From Sapria himalayana (lineage: Eukaryota > Streptophyta > Magnoliopsida > Malpighiales > Rafflesiaceae): a DNA stretch of 64,000 bases. The stretch lies in assembly GCA_029783825.1 (NCBI GenBank), contig JAREIK010002991.1, positions 2,491,397-2,555,396 of the forward strand, given 5' to 3'. Made by a program: the position numbers and the translations under genes. The stretch's first letter is position 1. The number at the start of each line of letters is the position of its first letter. Below the pieces are notes generated by a model. It had not been told where the DNA came from, made no database searches, and saw only the letters and a program-made list of their open reading frames with translations. This document shows positions 59,301-64,000 of the stretch, in pieces.

Positions 59301-59640
59301 TTGATTATGAAAAATTATAAATAAAGAATCATCAACATAGAATATCTGGAAAAATCCAAAAATTTTCCTTTAGATTGAGATGACTAGATTATATCTATAA
59401 AATTTATTTAAAAAAAATTAAACATATAATTATTACTAGACCATATATAATATATATAATCAATATAATTAAAAGTTTTCTATATTTATCATAATATGCT
59501 CATCTCGACAAACCTCTTAGCATTTTTAGACATGTGAAAGAATTTTCATAACTTTGTTTTCATTCGAGGATCATAAGCATTTTCAGAGAAAGAATAACAA
59601 CTATTTGTTAAATTCTTTAGATCGGGCATTTACTAGGGGA
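56391..59640 (+). repeat. Diverged direct-repeat array of Copia pol fragments
   Basis: The block AGTGATCAATATTATCTCAATT occurs at about 56532, 57806 and 58960 (as AGTAATCAATATGACCTCAATT), so units are about 1.27 and 1.15 kb. Each unit includes a plus-strand Copia fragment: MPIESNNDILIDVGTLID then NYLIIIRPNIIHTI near 56990-57120, repeated at 58305-58450 and in part at 59420-59480; an RNase H trace IFLRDNIVS..KNNRQ at 57325. All frames are broken. The array is old. Confidence 0.6.
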
Positions 59641-60829
59641 GATTGAATTTCTATCGCTTTTCTCATGGCTATTTACTATGAAAATCAAGTAGCAAGGCAT
59701 ATAAATTTCAAATCCAGTATTCAACAAGCAGATAAAATACATAGAGATACATTTCCTATTACTCTTGTAAAGCTGGTAAACAAATCTATTACTCTTGTAA
59801 AGCTTGTAAAACTGGTAAATTTCAAATCCATTATTCAACAAGTAGTAAGGCATATAAATTTTCATAACTTTTATCTATTACTCTTGTAAAGTGTCATAAA
59901 ATTATCTCTACTCAATTGAATAATGAAATGCCTACTGACAAACCAATCTTTTTTTCTTCTTTTACTCACTATAATTAAAATCTTAATTATGTAATAGCCA
60001 AGTATAATTGGAGTATCAAGCCTTTAAAAAGGTTTATAATATTTTGAATAGATAAAAGAAATGCAAAGAAAAATATAAGCAATAAAAATTTTAAACTTAA
60101 CAAAATATAAAATAAAAAATAACATTAAATGATAAATAATGTACAACTCATTGGATTTATATAATAGTCGAATATAATTGGAGTATCTCACAGGTCAGGT
60201 GCTCTCATCAAAAAGAAAAAAAAATTATATAAAAACCACAAGATCTTCATGAAGATATTTGCTGAGCCTTTTTCAAGATCACCAACGGGCCTTTTTCAAG
60301 ATCATTGGAGTATCTCATAGGTGATTGCATTTATATAATATTCAACTTTGAGGAAACAAATGTAAGCTAAGCCTTTTTCAAAATCTTCATGAAAACATCT
60401 ATTAGCTACTATGTTGTATGAATATATAGTATAGAAATTAAATAAAAGTAATTCACAATTCGCTCAAAAAAAACTAAATTAAAAATTATATATCACACTA
60501 TCTGATTATCACAACAAATGATAGTGAGATAAGAAAATATATATTTGATTTCTTCAAATAGATATCGCATCCAAAGTATCCCACAAACAATTGTCTTCAT
60601 CACTCTGACCTTTGCCTTTAAATAAAATCTCAAAAAACTATTTACTTTTTCAGAAAATAATATTATCACAAAAAAAGTGCAAAACCTTTTCATAAATCTT
60701 CTCTTGAACCATATGTGTGTTCAACTTGAATTTGAATATCTAACTAACTAAGTCAAGGTGAACTTGCCAAGAAAAAATTAAAAAATAAATATTAATACCG
60801 ACTATATATAGTATATCTAATCTCTTTAT
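59641..60829. other. AT-rich stretch with short internal repeats
   Basis: TATTACTCTTGTAAAGCTGGTAAA is repeated near 59757, 59788 and 59877, and GGCATATAAATTT(C) occurs at 59696 and 59850, a local short duplication. Near 60250-60400 GAAGATATTTGCTGAGCCTTTTTCAAGATC is partly repeated three times. No gene. Confidence 0.4.
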
Positions 60830-61565
60830 AGTTAGATAGTTAATTTTTCTTATAATTTTCGTATAACTACTAGAGCACAACCCATAAGATCAACATCTAC
60901 CAGAATATCAAGTATATATCTTAAATATAACAAAATGATATTACTCATATAATAAGTCATATCTATGCTAAAAAATTATTTAAGCCTCAAATTCTTTCAT
61001 CTGAAAATTATATTTAAAAAAACTTCTTGAGATTATTAATTCTTAACTTGTTTTTTTTATAATTAAAATATCATACATATAGACAATCAACAACATCACT
61101 TTACCATTAAAATTTCTCCAAAAAATTAAAAAAAAACAGTAACACAGATATTTAAAAAAAATCATTAAATCTCACAAACAAAGATTTTGATGATTGCTTC
61201 AAAAAAAATGTCTTTTGTAATCTACTAACTATACCTAACTATACTACTCAAAACTAAAGTAGTTACTCCATATACACTTTCTCATCATGATCACAATAAA
61301 AAAATTTATTCTTCACTTCTAGTTGGTGTATTATCCAACTATGAGATATTATAAAAGAAATAAAAATATACACTTAAATTATTTTGACTACTAGAGAGTA
61401 AGAATCATGATAATCCAAATCAAATATCCAAGTGTACCTCTTCGAATACAAGCCTCACCTCAAGGTGATCTATCTTCCCAACTAGATATATCTCAACAAT
61501 GAATACCCATCTAAAATAAACAATAAATGTTCTTAGAAATCATGGTATTAATTCCCATGTCCCAA
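60830..61565 (-). pseudogene. Copia pol remnant, minus strand (N-terminal RT region)
   Basis: Minus strand reads WVFIVEIYLVGKIDHLEVRL near 61500-61440, matching the Copia WVFxVKxxxDGxxDRxKARLVAKG block, and VMLLIVYMYDILI near 61100-61065, matching the YVDD-box block with Asp to Tyr change in the catalytic motif. Many stops. Opposite orientation to the array at 56-59 kb. Confidence 0.6.
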
Positions 61566-62851
61566 AGGGAATGCATCTTTCTCATTATGATCTAATATCA
61601 TCTAATATGAGATAATATCTTAGAAGAAGACTTAAAATATTCAAATACCACCAAAATAAAAAATTAAAAATTTAAAAAATAAACAAATAGAGTATACCAA
61701 AGCTTATAAAATTAAGTAATAACTATTAAATACAACTTATATATCTCTTCTAGAGAGCAATCAGAATATCAAGATAAAAAATTTTGATATAGAATCATAT
61801 GACTCCTTAATAGTCTTTGGTCTGAAAAGATTTAGCATATCTCTATCTCCTACTATAAATTATAAGTCCTAAATTATAGAGTTTCTTAGTTACCAACTTT
61901 ATATAAGTCTTTACTGATAAACACTTGTAGTGTACTACCACATCATCTAGATCTTAATAAGATATCCATACTCATGACAACTTACTCCATTCAAGCTTAA
62001 CATAATCTGAAATTATTAATATGTATGATAATTTCAAGAGTCATTATAATGAATAACAACATACTTAGATGTAACCAATAAATAATTATGAATTCACATT
62101 CCTCCTAAACTCATTAAAAAACATGTCAAATAATATATCATTTATACTCATTAAAATTCTACTAATCTCTTTGAGCATCTCAAAGAGAGTACAAGTAGAA
62201 TATCCAAGAAAAGTACATCGATGTCTTGCATGTCAGTTTATCACATCTTGAAGAACAATTGAGAACAAAAAAAGAACATCCACAAATTATGACAAACAAG
62301 TTAAATAGCTTCTTTCCATAATATAAGATATAAAAGGATATATAAATAAATTATAAGATATAAAAATTTACAAAATATAAAATATAAAAATTGAGACAAT
62401 TAGAATATCTAATTAATAAATTAGATTATAGTTAAAATTATATCTCCTCAAAGATATTTAGAACACTCATTCTAAGTAGAGGTATTCAAATTATCTCAAT
62501 CAAAAGTCTTTTTTTCCTTTCAACAACTCAATTTTGTTAGAGCATGTCAATATAAAAAATATGATATATAATCTTATGAATCATATAATATGAGATAAAT
62601 AAATATGATGTATATTCTAATATACAAACACTTAATTTTTTTAGCAATTGAATTTTTAACATTTTATAGAAAATCTAAAAAATAAAAAATATATACATGT
62701 ACATCTCGAACATTCATCAAAAAAAATAATTATATACCTAAATACTTATCTAGTCGCATATCTAATAGATCCTCGTGCATCTAAATATATCAGATCAAAT
62801 GGATTTCTATCTACTCAAATAAAACTAATATATATGATAGAAAATATCTAA
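61566..62851. other. AT-rich stretch, possibly more Copia sequence
   Basis: Would be the integrase side of the minus-strand Copia remnant, but no integrase motif could be read with confidence. No other gene. Confidence 0.3.
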
Positions 62852-63352
62852 GAAGTACAGACACATACGAACATGAAAATACAACACAACAGGATATGAA
62901 AATACGATAAATTTTAAAATATTAAGATACAGATACAACTAAGACACGGCATAATAAAATAAAATAAAAATAATTATATTTATAAATATTATTCTTAAAA
63001 AATATTAATAAAATAAAATTTATAATTATTTTTATATATATTAGATTTTTTATAAAATACAAATATTTTATTTTATTTTATAAAATAATATTTATAATTA
63101 TCTTATTATATGAAATAATATTTTATAACTATCAAATTCACCCATGCCCTATAGTATCAAATTTGCCCCCACCCTACATAATCGAAATCGTGCCCCTCAT
63201 GTCTGAAACGTATCCATAACTTTGACCTACCATTTGGTCAACAATACACTACATAATATATCAGATATGTATCCTACGTGTATCTAGAGTGTATCAGCAT
63301 ATCTACGTATCCAACACATGGACACTCCATGCCACTGTCATATCCATGCTTC
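62852..63352. mobile_element. Small element of the GAAGCATGGATA-ended family, copy 3
   Basis: Starts GAAGTACAGACACATACGA and ends CACTGTCATATCCATGCTTC, inverted repeats of each other with mismatches. Right half shares CATAACTTTGACCTACCATTTGGTCAACAATA and CCAACACATGGACACTC with copies 1 and 2. Longer (501 bp) because of an AT-rich core. No clear target duplication. Confidence 0.6.
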
Positions 63353-64000
63353 TTTGGAAAATACTATTAAACTTTTCTAATTAATATATCTCATAGTATA
63401 TAATAAAAATACTTTTAAGACTAATTAAATATTCTTAAATTTATCAATAATGAGTAATCGAGTTAAGAATACACGAGTAACAATTCCAAAACACTCATAT
63501 ATTTAGATTAATATATTATAATTGAAGAAAAATATATATATGATTCAATCTGCTCAATTCCAAATTGAGTTTTTCTTAAAGTCTTCAATTCCAACAAATA
63601 AATTTCAATAAAAATAAAAATAAAGTTAAAATTACATTGGTTGAAAAATAACTCATAAAAAATAAACTAACAAAATAGTTAAGAACAAGTATGACATAAA
63701 AATAATAAGAATTCATGTTGAACAATATCATATCTAATGACTTTCAAGTATTTTTTATTAGCTATGATAAAATTCTCAAAGAAAAAAAACATAAAAATTA
63801 TAATATAATTATCAATTATATAATATTTATTTATGTGTCAATAATCTAAGAATTTGAAATAAGAGTGAGTAAATAATCTCTTACATGCACCACCATGCAC
63901 ATCACTTTACACTAAATATAAGCATGTGCACAATGTTATTCACATACATTGGGTGTGTGATTCCTACAAAATAGTGATGATGCACCTCACCATTTGTGTG
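63353..64000. other. AT-rich end of window
   Basis: No gene. Near 63880-64000 there is a CATGCACCACCATGCACATCAC cluster with GTGCACAATG; nothing assigned. Confidence 0.4.

Noticed and set aside
13..63999. CRISPR array, phage or bacterial operon
   Set aside because: No regularly spaced identical repeats, no ribosome-binding-site-led gene strings; intron-containing plant gene and plant transposons dominate.

Overview
This window is nuclear DNA of a flowering plant, very AT-rich and dominated by transposable-element debris. Plant-specific evidence is a recognisable WIT gene (WPP-domain-interacting tail-anchored protein, a nuclear-envelope protein), pentatricopeptide-repeat gene fragments, Copia and LINE remnants, and a dense population of hAT DNA transposons. 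The style of repeat (hAT ends of the TAGAGGTGTCAAACGGGCC type, long repeat-filled introns) fits a repeat-rich monocot, but that is inference; I cannot name a species.

The one host gene I can support is a WIT gene on the minus strand. Five coding exons (31743-31206, 23023-22359, 22262-22119, 21954-21826, 12730-12542) join in phase to a 554-residue coiled-coil protein with a C-terminal membrane anchor. Introns 1 (8.2 kb) and 4 (9.1 kb) are filled with repeats: a degraded Copia pol, a DUF659-type hAT relic, small MITE-like elements, a partial copy of the gene's own exons 2 and 4, and an insertion carrying pieces of PPR genes. A ~34-bp minisatellite lies just upstream of the first coding exon.

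1-7.1 kb holds diverged direct repeats and otherwise featureless AT-rich DNA. 7.16-11.68 kb holds two members of the main hAT family: a 391-bp deletion derivative and a broken 3.46-kb copy. 11.7-31.75 kb is the WIT gene. 31.9-35.7 kb holds minisatellites and an old tandem duplication of hAT debris carrying a second hAT-type MITE. 35.8-52 kb is a nest of the main hAT family: a 481-bp derivative with a perfect 8-bp target duplication; an almost full-length 3,768-bp element with a perfect target duplication and a 638-codon transposase frame, inserted in an older copy of itself; a recent 1.48-kb tandem duplication; and further relics. 52-64 kb is AT-rich with Copia pol fragments on both strands, partly as a diverged ~1.2-kb direct-repeat array.

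No tRNA, rRNA, CRISPR or microbial-type operon was found. The most interesting observations are: an in-frame 58-codon acidic tail beyond a TGA that is shared by all hAT copies in the window; the loss of a catalytic acidic residue in the best-preserved transposase; intragenic duplication of WIT exons with an empty site that proves a MITE insertion; and two perfect 16-bp-arm hairpins in otherwise degenerate DNA.
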